DNA from: Rhizorhabdus sp.
GTDB taxonomy: Bacteria; Pseudomonadota; Alphaproteobacteria; Sphingomonadales; Sphingomonadaceae
Direction of reading: 5' to 3'
Length of the DNA stretch: 5,921 bases
Assembly (NCBI GenBank): GCA_004297635.1
Contig: SCUQ01000277.1
Coordinates: 1-5,921 of the forward strand
The position numbers and the translations under genes were made by a program. The notes under the pieces were generated by a model. It was given only the letters and a program-made list of their open reading frames with translations, searched no databases and was not told the DNA's origin. Positions within the stretch are counted from its first letter, which is position 1; every line of letters begins with the position of its first letter. Below are positions 4,924 to 5,921 of the stretch, one piece after another.

Positions 4924-5921
4924 TCAGTCGTCACCCGCGTCGAGCAGGGCTTCGTCGCACATCACCTGGACCCATTCCTTCGCCGCATCGGTCGTCGCAT
5001 CGGATGCTTCGGCTGTGACAGCGGCCGGCGGCGGCAGGTCCACGCCCGCGGCATGGCGGAGGAACACCGTCATCACATGCGCGACCCCCTCCTCGGTCAC
5101 ATTACGCAGGTCCTCGGCGAAATAGCGGGCGGCGGCGGGCGCCCCCATGATGATCTCGTAGGAGGGGAAGTAGAAGACGCCTTCATGATCTTCGGCGATC
5201 TCCTGCGCGGCGGCGCGCAGGACCGACTTGGAGTAGGTCGTGGCGGCCAGCACATGATGGCCGCTCGCCGTCGCGACCAGCGGCACCGGCGATACGGTGA
5301 GGATGATCCGTGCCGTTGGATTGACCTCACGCAGCCGCGCGATGAAGGTGGCGAGATCGGCAGTGACCTCCCCCACCCGGAAATTGTGGAAACGATGCCG
5401 GTCCGGGTCGAATGCCCCTCCCGACACGCCGGGACAGACCGGATAGACAGCGCCGTCGACCTTCGATTCCCAGCCCTCGGTCAATCCCAGGGTGAACACG
5501 AACAGGTCGAGCGTCTCGAACATCTCGCGCACCCGGGCGAAATGATGGGTGCGATCGGCGACCAGCTCCGCCTCGCTGGCATAGCCGCCGGGCTCGATGG
5601 TCGGACGGAACGCATCGACGAGGCGCCCGCCGTCGCCGGGCGCTTCCCAGATCGCCTCGACCGGCGCGAAGCGGCCATAGGCGCGGTCGAACAGCTGGAG
5701 CAGCTGCCGCGCGGTGTAGATATTGCCGTAGCGGGCGCTGTAGAGCCCATAGCCATGGCGCTCGGCGACATCGGCCGGCACGATCGGGTGCGCGGTTTCG
5801 CTCACCATATAGTTGAAGCCGCTGCGCTTCAGGTAGCGTGCGATATTCTGGGCGAAGCAGCTGCCCGCGGTCGCCACCCTGTCTTCGCGGCCAAGCGACA
5901 GGAAGCCGCCTGCCACCGGAT
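4924..5921 (-). CDS. GSCFA domain protein (SGNH hydrolase-like), 5' end outside the window
   Basis: The frame is open at the right edge. A GTG at 5916 could serve as a start, but it leaves only 17 residues before the signature motif, and the frame continues upstream, so the true start is probably beyond the window. Numbered from that GTG (330 residues), VATAGSCFAQNIARYL (14-29) is the family hallmark and corresponds to the nucleophile block of SGNH esterases. SARYGNIYTARQL (60-72), FTLGLTEGWE (141-150), LTVSPVPL (206-213), TYSKSVLRAA (227-236) and FYFPSYEII (248-256) follow and are typical of GSCFA proteins. The usual SGNH DxxH block is not obvious; the matching region reads AEDLRNVTEEGVAHV (267-281). 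GSCFA genes often lie in polysaccharide or lipid-modification loci, so an acyl-esterase or acyl-transfer role on a surface glycan is plausible but inferred. The acidic tail ends CDEALLDAGDD. Confidence 0.9.
   Translation of the reverse strand, partial: PVAGGFLSLGREDRVATAGSCFAQNIARYLKRSGFNYMVSETAHPIVPADVAERHGYGLYSARYGNIYTARQLLQLFDRAYGRFAPVEAIWEAPGDGGRLVDAFRPTIEPGGYASEAELVADRTHHFARVREMFETLDLFVFTLGLTEGWESKVDGAVYPVCPGVSGGAFDPDRHRFHNFRVGEVTADLATFIARLREVNPTARIILTVSPVPLVATASGHHVLAATTYSKSVLRAAAQEIAEDHEGVFYFPSYEIIMGAPAAARYFAEDLRNVTEEGVAHVMTVFLRHAAGVDLPPPAAVTAEASDATTDAAKEWVQVMCDEALLDAGDD

Noticed and set aside
1..5921. CRISPR, tRNA, rRNA, transposase or integrase
   Set aside because: No regular repeat-spacer pattern, cloverleaf, rRNA sequence or mobile-element protein was seen on either strand.

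Overview
The window looks like a piece of a high-GC alphaproteobacterial chromosome, most likely from the Sphingomonadales. The reasons are the strong G/C preference at third codon positions, the protein set (RgpF-type and sulfotransferase-type glycan genes, a GSCFA protein, DUF1993 and a YghU-type glutathione transferase) and familiar family sequences. This placement is inference, since there is no rRNA or other phylogenetic marker. No tRNA, rRNA, CRISPR array, insertion sequence or integrase is visible.

Layout. Positions 1-2213, minus strand: two tightly coupled genes. A P-loop sulfotransferase (TTG start at 2213) is followed, with a 4-base GTGA overlap, by an RgpF-type (rhamnan synthesis F) glycan gene that runs off the left edge. 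A 71-base divergent spacer follows. Positions 2285-3253, plus strand: a class I SAM-dependent methyltransferase. Positions 3381-4841, plus strand: two genes of a different character, a DUF1993 protein and a YghU-like glutathione-dependent oxidoreductase, 69 bases apart. Positions 4924-5921, minus strand: a GSCFA-domain (SGNH-esterase-like) protein that converges on yghU and runs off the right edge.

How the genes fit together. The RgpF-type, sulfotransferase, methyltransferase and probably GSCFA genes look like parts of a surface-polysaccharide locus, covering sugar transfer, sulfation, methylation and perhaps acyl-group chemistry. The most interesting feature is that three of them, with unrelated catalytic domains, share one small module with a consensus near FD..WY....PDV...G.DP..HY...G..EGR. 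It is C-terminal in the RgpF-type and sulfotransferase proteins and N-terminal in the methyltransferase. This suggests a common docking or targeting element for one assembly. DUF1993 and yghU look like a small stress or thiol-redox pair lying inside the glycan genes.

No stretch longer than 300 bases lacks a gene. The intergenic regions are 2214-2284, 3254-3380, 3909-3977 and 4842-4923. They hold ribosome binding sites and a few small inverted repeats, but no convincing sigma-70 promoter and no classical U-tract terminator.
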